DNA of 64,000 bases from Clostridiales bacterium. GTDB lineage: Bacteria > Bacillota > Clostridia > Lachnospirales > Lachnospiraceae. Below are positions 1-9,380 of the stretch, piece by piece. Location: assembly GCA_018365455.1 (NCBI GenBank), contig JAGZJZ010000006.1, positions 123,251-187,250 on the forward strand. The letters run 5' to 3'. The position numbers were made by a program, and so were the translations under genes. A model generated the notes under the pieces. It was not told the origin of the DNA. It worked only from the letters and a program-made list of their open reading frames with translations, and ran no database searches. Each line of letters begins with the position of its first letter. Within the stretch, counting starts at the first letter, position 1.

Positions 1-138
1 ACTATTCACGTCCAGAAGGCCGCTCATAGTAACGATTCGGAGCGATATTTAAAGTTTTGCTGCGCAAAAATCGACCCTCACTCCTGAATCACGTTCTCAC
101 GGAATGCGCAGTTCAGCGCATTCCTGCCCGTGAATAGT
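1..138. repeat. Inverted-repeat element with internal hairpin (MITE/REP-like)
   Basis: The first ten bases (ACTATTCACG) are the exact reverse complement of 129-138 (CGTGAATAGT). Inside lies a strong hairpin with 9-bp arms, GGAATGCGC at 101-109 and GCGCATTCC at 116-124. The element sits directly after the stop codon of the leftmost permease, so it may also end that transcript. The left end may extend beyond the window. No coding potential is seen. Confidence 0.6.
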
Positions 139-145
139 AACTGTT

Positions 146-976
146 TTACAGTTTACCGCCGGAAGTAGCAATTCCCTCTATAAACTGTTTTTGGAATATT
201 ACATAGATAACGATCATCGGGAGGCAGGCAATCAGGGATGCTGCCATCAGTTCCGGGAATTTCGTTACATACTGTCCCTGCATTTTCGCAAGTGCGGCAG
301 AGAGTGTCAGCATGTTTTTATCTGTGTTTACGATCATAGGCCACATCAGATCTTTAAAAGCAAATACGGCGGTAAAGATTCCCAGTGCTACCATTGCAGA
401 TCTGGTTAACGGTGCCATGATAAATAAAAATGTCTGTCCGATATTACATCCGTCCAATCTGGCTGCCTCTTCCAGATCATTTGGCAGCCCCATGTATCCC
501 TGTCTTAAGAGAAAGGTACCAAACGCCGTTACAAGTCCCGGAAACACCAGTGCAAAAATTGTATTCATCATGCCCATTTTACTGATCATCAGGTACTGTG
601 GTATGATAAAGATCTGTGCCGGAATCATCATCTGGAACAAAACAAGAGAGAACATCAGGTTCTTGCCCTTAAAATTCAGGCGGCCAAACGCATAACCCGC
701 CATTGTGGCTGTAATTACAGCACATAATACCCTGCCAATAATTAATAATAATGTGTTTTTATAAAGCAGCAGAAAATTCATATTATTCCACACCGCTTTA
801 AAAGCGTCTGTTCTCCAAACCTTTGGAAATATTACAAAGGGATCTACCTGGGTAGCTTCCGTTACCGACTTAAACGCAGTTAAAATCATCCAGAGGAAAG
901 GTACCAGCATGGTAATAGAAATTAATATCAAAATCACATGAATTACAACAGATACTACTTTTTTCTTCGATTCCAT
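146..976 (-). CDS. Carbohydrate ABC transporter permease, MalG/UgpE type
   Basis: Inner-membrane subunit of a sugar importer; 276 residues with six likely membrane helices. The conserved EAA loop is visible as LEEAARLDGCNIGQTF at about residues 167-182, the site that contacts the ATPase. The ATG has the ribosome site AGAAGGAGG. It is the last gene of a three-gene set read right to left (binding protein, MalF-type permease, this gene). No ATPase is encoded here, so a shared MsmX/UgpC-type ATPase elsewhere is likely. The sugar cannot be read from the sequence. Confidence 0.93.
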   Translation of the reverse strand: MESKKKVVSVVIHVILILISITMLVPFLWMILTAFKSVTEATQVDPFVIFPKVWRTDAFKAVWNNMNFLLLYKNTLLLIIGRVLCAVITATMAGYAFGRLNFKGKNLMFSLVLFQMMIPAQIFIIPQYLMISKMGMMNTIFALVFPGLVTAFGTFLLRQGYMGLPNDLEEAARLDGCNIGQTFLFIMAPLTRSAMVALGIFTAVFAFKDLMWPMIVNTDKNMLTLSAALAKMQGQYVTKFPELMAASLIACLPMIVIYVIFQKQFIEGIATSGGKL

Positions 977-990
977 TACTTTCCCTCCTT

Positions 991-1887
991 CTAATTATAA
1001 TGAACCCATTTTTTCTGTGCCAGCATCTGGAAAACAGTTATAATCATAATTACAACTAAGAGCAGCACAACGATTGTGGAACCATAACCCAGGTTCTTCT
1101 CCGTAAATGAGTACCGGTAAAACAGGTAAACAAGCGACTGTGTCTTTTCCAGCGCCGGATTGGACTTGTCCATCACCATGAATATCAAGTCAAATACCTG
1201 TAATGCACCGATTACCCTGGTTACTAAAACAAAGAAGATTGTTGGGGAAATCAGCGGGATGGTAATATGGAAAAACTGTTTGATCCCGGTTGCACCGTCT
1301 ATTTCTGCTGCCTCATAATAATCATGTGGTACTTCCTGTAAACCTGATAAGAACAACACCATATTGTAACCGATAATGGACCAGACACCCACAACTGCGA
1401 TAGCAAACACCGCAATCTTCGGGTTCGAGATCCAATTAGTGTCTGCCCCGGTCAGATTATTAATCAAACCAAAGTCAGAATTGTATAACCATCTCCATAC
1501 CATAGCAATTGCAGCAGGCGCCGCAACCATTGGCAGGAAAAAAATTGTTCTGTAGACACTGCGCCCTTTCATCTTGCGATTGAGCAGAACAGCCAGTACA
1601 AGTGCAATGGCAATGGAAAAAGGAACTTCCACAATTGCATATTTAAAGGTATTCAGTAAAGCCTGCCACACCTGACCGTCACCAAAAAGTTTCAGATAAT
1701 TATCTGCACCAACGAATATATTTCCCTTACCAAAATCCCCGGTCTTAAAAAAGCTCTGGTAAATAGTCTGTACGATTGGGATAATATTTAAAACAATTAA
1801 CCCGATCATCGTTGGTAATATAAACGCCCAGCCCCAGAGAAATTCGTTGCGGGCGCGGGAAGTGCCTTTTACTTTTTTCTTTGACAT
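991..1887 (-). CDS. Carbohydrate ABC transporter permease, MalF/UgpA type
   Basis: Inner-membrane partner of the MalG-type permease; 298 residues. A basic N-terminus (MSKKKVKGTSRARNE) is followed by six likely helices, and the EAA loop reads YEAAEIDGATGIKQFFHITIPL near residues 190-211. The start is preceded by GAAAGGAG. The next gene begins 14 bp downstream, so the two are co-transcribed. Family assignment is secure; the substrate is unknown. Confidence 0.93.
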   Translation of the reverse strand: MSKKKVKGTSRARNEFLWGWAFILPTMIGLIVLNIIPIVQTIYQSFFKTGDFGKGNIFVGADNYLKLFGDGQVWQALLNTFKYAIVEVPFSIAIALVLAVLLNRKMKGRSVYRTIFFLPMVAAPAAIAMVWRWLYNSDFGLINNLTGADTNWISNPKIAVFAIAVVGVWSIIGYNMVLFLSGLQEVPHDYYEAAEIDGATGIKQFFHITIPLISPTIFFVLVTRVIGALQVFDLIFMVMDKSNPALEKTQSLVYLFYRYSFTEKNLGYGSTIVVLLLVVIMIITVFQMLAQKKWVHYN

Positions 1888-2012
1888 CTATCCCTACTCC
1901 TTTCGTTTTTAATTCGATGGCGGTACAGCAGACCTGCCATACCGCCACACTTTACTCCATGAGTCACAATCTGCTTACATAATCCTGATGAAGCAGTGTA
2001 ATTTATCCATTT

Positions 2013-3353
2013 TTACTCTTCTGCTAAGGATGCATTCATTTCTTCTGCGATCTTCTTGCAGGTTTCAGCCATATCGGCATTCCCTGCCCATACTTCTTTT
2101 AAAAGCTCATTTGTCTTGTTTTCCCAGATTACAGTCGATCTGGAATAAGGTCTGATTACCATATCATCACGTACGTCTAAATACGCCTGTAAATTAAATT
2201 CAGGTGCAGATTTAACCCAGTCTTCTGATGTTCCTTCATAAGCAGACATGGTAACACCTAATTCGGCCTGTTTTTTCTGTGCTGCTTCTGTTCCAAGGTA
2301 TTCAATGAGTTTCCATGCATTATCTGTATTCTTGCCATTTGCAGATGCTGCCCATCCAAGTCCGTTGTATACAGAACATCTTCTTCCTGATTCTGCATCT
2401 TTTGGCATAATCGCTACATCCAGATTCTCTTTGGCGTAGTCGTCATCCTTGAAACTGGAGATCATCCAGGAACCCTGAAATGCCATTGCAAGCTGTCCGG
2501 ATCTCAGCAATACGTCCGGTCCATTTTCTGAAAGAGTCTGGCTGCTTGGCATAGAACCGTCTTTGATCAGCTGTTCTACATACTGCATTGCTTTAATGGT
2601 ATTGGGATCATCATATCCGGAAGCCTTTTTATCATCTGATATTACTTTGCCGCCCATATCGTAGATAATGTTGTAGTAACCTTCGTGGTTTGTATCACTC
2701 TTCATTCCCAGACCATATTGTGATCCGTCTGCTTTAGTCAGTTTCTTTGCTGCTTCCGCAAGGGTATCCCAGGTCCATGTATCATCCGGATATGCCACAC
2801 CTGCTTCATCAAACATCGTTTTGTTATACCAAAGTGCAATGGTATCAATGTCTTTTGGAACTGCATAAACATGATCGTTATATGAATAAAGTTCTTTGAT
2901 GTCTTCCGGGAATTTACTCATATCCAGTTTATCACTATCCTTGATTTTATCGGTCAGATCAAGGAGCATGTCATTTTCCATATATCTCTGTGCTTCGTTG
3001 GAATGCATCCAGAATACATCCGGCATAGATCCTCCCTGTGCGCCTGCTTCCAGCAGTGTCCAGTATTCATTCCAGGTAACAACCTGAATCTGTGTTGGGA
3101 TGCCCGTCTCTTTTGTAAAATCATCCATAATCTGTTTTAGGCCCGGCTCCTGGTAAGTATCCCAGATCATAACGGAAAGCGCATCACCGGAAGCATTTTC
3201 TGTGGCTGATGCAGTATCTCCTGCTGTAGATTCTTTTGTGGTACTATCTGTAGCATTTCCGTCTCCTGTATTTCCTGAACTGCCGCAAGCAGTAAGGGAT
3301 AATCCCATAATTCCCGCCATTACAAGTGCGTATGTTTTTTTCATTTTTATCAT
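2013..3353 (-). CDS. Extracellular sugar-binding lipoprotein of the ABC transporter
   Basis: Family 1 solute-binding protein, 446 residues. The N-terminus is a lipoprotein signal peptide with lipobox LTAC (Cys23), then a low-complexity Ser/Thr/Gly/Asp linker typical of Firmicute lipoproteins. The rest has the usual two-lobe layout with motifs such as VPKDIDTIALWYNK and GSWMISSF. It should catch a sugar outside the cell and deliver it to the two permeases downstream. It is transcribed away from an AraC regulator, the usual arrangement for substrate-induced uptake genes. Confidence 0.93.
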   Translation of the reverse strand: MIKMKKTYALVMAGIMGLSLTACGSSGNTGDGNATDSTTKESTAGDTASATENASGDALSVMIWDTYQEPGLKQIMDDFTKETGIPTQIQVVTWNEYWTLLEAGAQGGSMPDVFWMHSNEAQRYMENDMLLDLTDKIKDSDKLDMSKFPEDIKELYSYNDHVYAVPKDIDTIALWYNKTMFDEAGVAYPDDTWTWDTLAEAAKKLTKADGSQYGLGMKSDTNHEGYYNIIYDMGGKVISDDKKASGYDDPNTIKAMQYVEQLIKDGSMPSSQTLSENGPDVLLRSGQLAMAFQGSWMISSFKDDDYAKENLDVAIMPKDAESGRRCSVYNGLGWAASANGKNTDNAWKLIEYLGTEAAQKKQAELGVTMSAYEGTSEDWVKSAPEFNLQAYLDVRDDMVIRPYSRSTVIWENKTNELLKEVWAGNADMAETCKKIAEEMNASLAEE

Positions 3354-3671
3354 TTTCGAAATCTCCTTTTACCTTAATATTACTTCCTGTCATTTGTTTT
3401 TCATAAACTGTTTCTGTTCCTATTATCAAGTCTTTCAGCATATCAGCAAACTTATGATGGGAATTATAGAGTCTGCAGCCTTATATTTCCAGCAATTTGA
3501 CCAATACGCCTTTTTCTATGTGACTTATATTAACACTTTATACAAACCTTGTACATGCTGTGGTATTATTTCATTCATACCTTTATGTGTCATTTATACT
3601 CTGTCATTGACGTTAGGACACATAATGGTATATAATACAAAAGATAATTTATGGAAGTGAGGTACTAAAAC
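3354..3671. promoter_or_regulatory. Divergent promoter region between binding protein and AraC gene
   Basis: On the plus strand a good sigma-A promoter is visible: -35 TTGACG at 3607-3612, an 18-bp spacer and -10 TATAAT at 3631-3636, ending about 36 bases before the AraC start. On the minus strand a TATAAT-like -10 (reverse complement at 3463-3468) could serve the binding-protein gene, but no clear -35 was found. The AraC protein probably binds here; its site is not evident. Confidence 0.6.
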
Positions 3672-4505
3672 GTGCGCGATTATCTTTTTTTGAGCAATGA
3701 TTTTTTTGACATTACCATATATCAATATGGCTACCAGCAATGTGAGCCGTTTCATACTTTTGGTCCGGCAATGCGAAACCATTACCTGATACACTATATT
3801 ATTTCCGGAACAGGCGTTTATCGTGCGGGTACCGAAAAATCCGAGGCAGAGTACCATCTGCACGCCGGTCAGGCTTTCTTAATTGAGCCAAATAAAGTCA
3901 TTCATTATACTGCAGATGAAAATGATCCATGGGAATATATGTGGATTGAATTTGATGGTTTAAAAGCAAAAGAATATGTCAATCATGCTGGACTGTCACA
4001 TGAATCACCGATTTATAATTCCATAAATGAAGAGGGGAAAAAGAAAGTATATGCTTATCTCAGTTATATTATTGACCATCCGGACTCCCCTGCTCCGGAG
4101 ATCATGGGATATACGTATCTGTTTTTCAGCGCCCTGATTGAAAGTTCTAAAACAGCGAGAGCCCTCCCGAAAAATGATATTAAGAAATTTTATATACAAT
4201 CTACTGTGGATTTTATTGAGAATTATTATATGAAAGATATTTCCGTGGAGGATATGGCGGCTAATCTCAGCCTGAACCGCAGCTATTTCAGTAAACTTTT
4301 TAAAAAAATGACGCAAAAAAGCCCACAGGAATTTTTGATCACATACCGCATTCATAAATCCTGTGAGTTTCTTCGTTCCACTGATATGACCATCGCTCAG
4401 ATCTCCCCTTTAGTGGGCTATGCTAATCAATTTCATTTTACACGTGCATTTAAAAACATCATGAATATATCTCCAAATGAATGGAGAAAACGCAATCGCT
4501 ATTAA
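3672..4505 (+). CDS. AraC-family transcriptional regulator
   Basis: 277 residues. The N-terminal half is a cupin-like sensing domain (HYIISGTGVYRAGTEKSEAEYHLHAGQAFLIEP). The C-terminal 100 residues hold the two helix-turn-helix motifs of the family (ISVEDMAANLSLNRSYFSKL and the signature around VGYANQFHFTRAFKN). The start is GTG, supported by GGAAGTGAGGT just upstream. It lies divergent to the sugar transporter and is the likely activator of it. Confidence 0.92.
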   Translation: MRDYLFLSNDFFDITIYQYGYQQCEPFHTFGPAMRNHYLIHYIISGTGVYRAGTEKSEAEYHLHAGQAFLIEPNKVIHYTADENDPWEYMWIEFDGLKAKEYVNHAGLSHESPIYNSINEEGKKKVYAYLSYIIDHPDSPAPEIMGYTYLFFSALIESSKTARALPKNDIKKFYIQSTVDFIENYYMKDISVEDMAANLSLNRSYFSKLFKKMTQKSPQEFLITYRIHKSCEFLRSTDMTIAQISPLVGYANQFHFTRAFKNIMNISPNEWRKRNRY

Positions 4506-4536
4506 ACATTTGCGCTCTGAACGTGTTTGAACTCAT

Positions 4537-6207
4537 TCAGCTTAACCCACATTTATACTTCTGCTTATCCACATACATTTGTTTGTCCGCCTCCCGGAAC
4601 AACGTTTCCGCATCTTTATTGCCCGTACCTCTGACAGCAGAACCACTGGCAATAGAGATATCGCGGCAGTGCACTTTATTATATTTTCTAATCCGTTCCT
4701 TCAGCGCCTGATCTAATTCATCCAGGTTCACATCATCCTTATGTATGACAACCAGGAATTCATCTCCCCCAATTCTATAGACATCCCCCGCGCCGCCGTA
4801 TTCCTGCTTAATACATTCCGCCGCACCTTTAATCACCTCATCACCCGACTTGTGTCCATATAGGTCATTTGTCTGCTTCAGATTATTCAGATCCAGCATG
4901 ACAAATGCCAGAGGGGCTTTGTGCTCCTGATTTTTATCCTTTTCTTTCTGCTGTTCCATAAATTCATCAAAGGAAATGCGGTTCAATGTCTGTGTCATCA
5001 TATCCGAATAAGCCATTTTTTCATAGAGTTCAAACTGTGTCTTCTCCTTCAGATAGAGAAACAGTTCTTCATAATTTAAATAAATCAGTATAATCAGAAA
5101 AACAATCCATCCATATCTGAAAAATTTGCTGTTATCTTCCATTGGGTTTGTATAAAAACGAATCAGGGCAATAATGGAAAAAGCAGTCAGTCCCAAAATT
5201 GCATAAAGCATACCTTTCGCTTTTCTGGAATTCATCTTCACCGCTTCATATAACAAAAATGCTACCAAAATGATAATCACCAGAAACATCATCATATGGG
5301 TAACGATCAGCATTTGGGGAAAGTCAGCTATATTCCCCAGATATACTAGACTTTGTACAATCATATTGATCCATAATATCATTTGTATCAGCTCAATATA
5401 TTTGCCTTTATTACTACATATATTTTTTACAAAGGACAGCATATAGACAGGCATTGCCATAAAACTGATAAAAGATAAGATACATAATGCTACGCTGTTC
5501 CCAATCATAAGCTGTGATAACTCCGAATCGGACCAGATCCACACCGAGGATATCACCATGAATAATCCCAGATATAAAAATGAATCAAAATTATAATTGA
5601 GCTTTTTGCTGTAAAGCCCGGCATATACAATGAGCAATACAATTCCAACTAGCAGGAGAAACAGGATACATCCTATCTTTCCAACATTATTGTAGATGAC
5701 TTCTGTAACATACGCTCCCGCTGTTCCTATCCTGACCGAGGCGATTCCCCCTGACAGATTTTTATAGGGGCGCTCTAATTCTATTGAAATGTCCTTACCG
5801 CTGTCCTTAGCAGATACCGGTATCTGGCAGGAAATGTACCCCAGCATACTCCCCACAGGAGGCTTTGTATCAAAGCCATATTCGTATACACACTCCTGTC
5901 CGATATAAACCCGTACTTTCTGGTATCCATTGCTAAATATTATATTTTCTCCATCCCTCACCTGAGGAAGCTGATTTCTAAGGCTTATGTATCCCTCTTC
6001 ATTTTTGATTTTAAATGGAAATGGTACTGCTTCTCCCTCTTTTCCATCCAGCTGCCAGCCATCCTGAAAAAGCCTGCATTCCTCTACCTGGGGACGGACA
6101 TCCGGCAGCTCTGACGTATTAATTACATTTAATAACATTATAATCAACAGTATACCGGACAAACATGTTAATAATCTTATAACCGTTTTTACATTATTTT
6201 TGTTCAT
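4537..6207 (-). CDS. Membrane-bound diguanylate cyclase (7TMR-DISM-like plus GGDEF)
   Basis: Makes cyclic-di-GMP from GTP. One N-terminal membrane helix is followed by an extracytoplasmic domain of about 150 residues, a cluster of about seven membrane helices and a C-terminal GGDEF domain with an intact RIGGDEF active site. The layout resembles 7TMR-DISM receptors, which sense small molecules or sugars outside the cell. The ATG at 6207 is chosen over an upstream ATG at 6282 because GGAGCAGGAT lies at the right distance. It is convergent with the AraC gene. Confidence 0.88.
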   Translation of the reverse strand: MNKNNVKTVIRLLTCLSGILLIIMLLNVINTSELPDVRPQVEECRLFQDGWQLDGKEGEAVPFPFKIKNEEGYISLRNQLPQVRDGENIIFSNGYQKVRVYIGQECVYEYGFDTKPPVGSMLGYISCQIPVSAKDSGKDISIELERPYKNLSGGIASVRIGTAGAYVTEVIYNNVGKIGCILFLLLVGIVLLIVYAGLYSKKLNYNFDSFLYLGLFMVISSVWIWSDSELSQLMIGNSVALCILSFISFMAMPVYMLSFVKNICSNKGKYIELIQMILWINMIVQSLVYLGNIADFPQMLIVTHMMMFLVIIILVAFLLYEAVKMNSRKAKGMLYAILGLTAFSIIALIRFYTNPMEDNSKFFRYGWIVFLIILIYLNYEELFLYLKEKTQFELYEKMAYSDMMTQTLNRISFDEFMEQQKEKDKNQEHKAPLAFVMLDLNNLKQTNDLYGHKSGDEVIKGAAECIKQEYGGAGDVYRIGGDEFLVVIHKDDVNLDELDQALKERIRKYNKVHCRDISIASGSAVRGTGNKDAETLFREADKQMYVDKQKYKCGLS

Positions 6208-6451
6208 ATATCCTGCTCCGTTGTTCCTGAATCTCACTGAAAAGTATTTCTTTCCGGTTTGAGATTCAACTTTGTGAAACATATCTTTTTTAGATATTTT
6301 ATCACACTCAACAACAAAACACTATATTATTTAATTCTACAATTTCATATACCGAAACTTTACACATTTACTCTTGAGATATCTGCACACCATTTAAATT
6401 CTCTGCTCTACGCAGTCTTTGCTATTTTCTATTTGCACTTTCGGTCCGGAT

Positions 6452-9010
6452 CTATATTAAATATCTTTTTAACAAGCGGGTCAATTCTATGACGTCAATA
6501 GGCTTTGCTGCATGGGCATTCATACCACACGCCAAGCAATGCTGGATGTCATCAGAAAAAGCATCTGCACTCATAGCTATGATTGGAATAGATAGCGCAT
6601 CAGAACGATTCAGTCCCCGAATTGCTTTTGCAGCCTCATAGCCTGTCATATACGGCATTCGTATATCCATTAGAATAGCATCATAATATCCCTCCGGTGA
6701 TTTTTGGAACTTGTCCAGACATATCCGGCCATCTTCTGCCCAATCCAGTTCTACCCCCAGATCTGACAACAATTCACTTGCCACCTCCCAGTTAAGTTCA
6801 TTATCCTCGGCAAGCAGAATTCTGCGTCCTGATAGATCAATATTTTGCTCCGATATCTGATCTTGGAGTTCTTCAACGCCCATGAATTGTCGTAAACTAT
6901 AAAATAAAGTTGACTTAAACAGCGGTTTAGAAATAAAACCACTAATACCTGCTTCGCGTGCCTCTGTTTCAAATTCACTCCAGTCGTAAGCAGAAATCAG
7001 CAGAATCGGTACCTCTTCTCCTAAATTGCTGCGAATCTCTTTTGCAACTTGAATTCCATTCATCCCAGGCAATTTCCAATCTAATAGAATTATTTGATAA
7101 TCATCTCTCTTTTTGTGGTGTTGGTTTACCAATTCTATTGCCTTTTCTCCACTAAGTGTCCATTCAGCTTTTATACCGATAGATGTTAATGCGTTCATGG
7201 CTGTTCTGCACAATAATTCATCATCGTCAACTACCAGCATATTCCAGGAAGGGAGAACCATATCCACTTCCAGTGTATCAGCTTTTTCAAAATCAAACGT
7301 AATATGGAATTCTGTACCTTTATCCGTTTCGCTTTGTACCTCAATTGTTCCTTCCATAGCATCTACAATATATTTTGTAATTGCCATTCCCAGACCGGCA
7401 CCCTCAGTTTTATGTATCCTGGCTCCATCTGCACGACTATAGGATTCGTATATTTTTTTCAGAAAATCCGGTGACATACCGATACCGTTGTCTTTGACAT
7501 TGATATGAAATCGGACATAGTTATCTCCTTTTGGAGATTTTTCTTCAAAAAGAGATAATAGTATCAATCCTCCCTCCGGTGTATACTTCGTTGCATTCGA
7601 TAAAAGATTCAGCAAAACCTGATTTAAGCGTACGCCATCACACCACACATTTTCTGTTAAGATATTCTCAACATGTATATCAAAAGTTTGTTTTTTTGAC
7701 TTCACCTGCGGCTGCATAATGTTAACAATTCCTTCAACAACTTCCTTTAAGGAAATCTGTTCTGATGTTAAAGACAATCTACCACTTTCAATTTTAGACA
7801 TATCCAATACATCATTAATCAACCCCAATAGATGTTTGCTGGAAAGTGTAATTTTTCTAAGGCAATTCTGTACCTGTTCCCGGTCATCCATATGAGCTGT
7901 GGCAATGGCGGTCATACCCACAATTGCATTCATGGGCGTACGGATATCATGGCTCATATTCGCTAAAAATTCACTTTTTGCTTTGCTTGCCTCAAGCGCC
8001 ATCTGACGTGCCTTCTCCAGTTCATGCAGCTGAGAACGGGTCATGGAGAAATACCGGCTAAAAATAAATACCAGAATGATTAAAACAGAAACACATGCCA
8101 GCAATGTGGTGCTTATGCGGTGAACACCCAGATCACTTATTATCGTGTTCAATACATTGTAAGGCATAACCGCTACCAGATACCACTCAGAACAAGGTAA
8201 TGGTATGCTATAAATTTGTCGTTCTTCGCCATTTACTTCAAGTGTTGCAGTATACGTCTTATGATTCCTCAGGGCAGTGCCAAAAGCATCAAGAGAATTT
8301 TCTACAGAATGTTTGTTTGCTGAGTCATTAAGTTGCTTTTGTAATTGTTTAAAAAATTCCCACAACTCAGTGTTGGAATTTTTTATTATAAAACTCCCGT
8401 CCGGCCGGATAATATGACAGTATATCAATTGCCCTTTACCCTTTAAAGAAAGAAAATTAGTGATATACTCCAAAGGAACGGCAGCTATTAAGCCCGTACT
8501 CGACATGCCATTGGACATTGGATACGCAGCATTGACTCCAAACAATATCACTTCATTCCCAGCCCGATCAACACCTATCGCAACTCTTTGTTTCCCCTTT
8601 ATTAATGATTCTACAAAAGGTGTTGAATTTGACGGCTGTATTGGTTCTCCATGCAGAGTCTCAATGTATCCCTCCGCAGAACAAAGTGCTAAATAATCAA
8701 AATCCCTGACCTGTGCCCTGTAAATGAGCTCCTCATATATTTTCTCTTTGTTGTTATTCTCCGCTGATACGACGGAAACAATACCACTAACCTGTTGAAA
8801 ACGCAGGTCGATTACAGTTTCAAAATGGTTGGACATTTGTTCCGTCATGCCAGCCATATAAACTTCCCCTATCTGATAAAAGGTTTGTTTACTCATACGA
8901 TTCATATGTAATCCCAGCAAGCTGAAAACAACAATACTAAAAATTAAAAGCCCAATGAAACTATATATTAGAAATTGCGTTGTAGGATTCTTTTTTTTAC
9001 TGAATTCCAT
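6452..9010 (-). CDS. Hybrid sensor histidine kinase with two receiver domains
   Basis: 852 residues: a membrane helix near 15-35, an extracytoplasmic Cache-like sensing domain to about 300, a second helix, then HisKA with the phospho-acceptor in NMSHDIRTPMN and a HATPase domain (DNGIGM, GAGLGM). Two receiver domains follow, the first with LLDWKLPGMNG, the second with LMDIRMPYMTG. An ATG start follows GGAGGAATAG. It lies 5 bp after the Hpt gene, so a His-Asp-His-Asp relay through the Hpt protein is likely. The signal is unknown. Confidence 0.93.
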   Translation of the reverse strand: MEFSKKKNPTTQFLIYSFIGLLIFSIVVFSLLGLHMNRMSKQTFYQIGEVYMAGMTEQMSNHFETVIDLRFQQVSGIVSVVSAENNNKEKIYEELIYRAQVRDFDYLALCSAEGYIETLHGEPIQPSNSTPFVESLIKGKQRVAIGVDRAGNEVILFGVNAAYPMSNGMSSTGLIAAVPLEYITNFLSLKGKGQLIYCHIIRPDGSFIIKNSNTELWEFFKQLQKQLNDSANKHSVENSLDAFGTALRNHKTYTATLEVNGEERQIYSIPLPCSEWYLVAVMPYNVLNTIISDLGVHRISTTLLACVSVLIILVFIFSRYFSMTRSQLHELEKARQMALEASKAKSEFLANMSHDIRTPMNAIVGMTAIATAHMDDREQVQNCLRKITLSSKHLLGLINDVLDMSKIESGRLSLTSEQISLKEVVEGIVNIMQPQVKSKKQTFDIHVENILTENVWCDGVRLNQVLLNLLSNATKYTPEGGLILLSLFEEKSPKGDNYVRFHINVKDNGIGMSPDFLKKIYESYSRADGARIHKTEGAGLGMAITKYIVDAMEGTIEVQSETDKGTEFHITFDFEKADTLEVDMVLPSWNMLVVDDDELLCRTAMNALTSIGIKAEWTLSGEKAIELVNQHHKKRDDYQIILLDWKLPGMNGIQVAKEIRSNLGEEVPILLISAYDWSEFETEAREAGISGFISKPLFKSTLFYSLRQFMGVEELQDQISEQNIDLSGRRILLAEDNELNWEVASELLSDLGVELDWAEDGRICLDKFQKSPEGYYDAILMDIRMPYMTGYEAAKAIRGLNRSDALSIPIIAMSADAFSDDIQHCLACGMNAHAAKPIDVIELTRLLKRYLI

Positions 9011-9015
9011 TGATA

Positions 9016-9378
9016 CTATTCCTCCCTGGATCTCTTATATTCTTCAATGAGATTCATTATTTGATAATAGTCATTTGATAATTGGGGTATCATAGCGGCA
9101 GCTTTGCTAAAATCGTTTTCTTTTAACGCTTTTGTCACTAGACTGCTGCTTTCATATAATTTGGTAAAAGAAAGATTTTGACAAATTCCTTTGAGTGTAT
9201 GAATGGCTCGGAGAGCCTCAGCATAGTCCTTATTTCCCATAGACACTTCAAATAGGTTAAAGCTATTATCCTCCAGAAATTTATATACAAATTTCTGAAC
9301 GGTTTGTTCACGCCGGAATCTGCCCAGCACCTCATCAAAATCTCCGTCAAAACTTATATAACATTCTCTCAAATTCAT
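9016..9378 (-). CDS. Hpt (histidine phosphotransfer) domain protein
   Basis: A small helical protein of about 120 residues that passes phosphate between receiver domains. The phospho-histidine lies in AIHTLKGICQNLSF, which fits the Hpt signature HxxKG. ATG at 9378 is preferred over GTG at 9384 because GGAGG lies nine bases upstream of it. It begins right at the stop codon of the HD-GYP/GGDEF response regulator and is followed after 5 bp by the hybrid kinase, which places it in the middle of the relay. Confidence 0.9.
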   Translation of the reverse strand: MNLRECYISFDGDFDEVLGRFRREQTVQKFVYKFLEDNSFNLFEVSMGNKDYAEALRAIHTLKGICQNLSFTKLYESSSLVTKALKENDFSKAAAMIPQLSNDYYQIMNLIEEYKRSREE

Positions 9379-9380
9379 AT

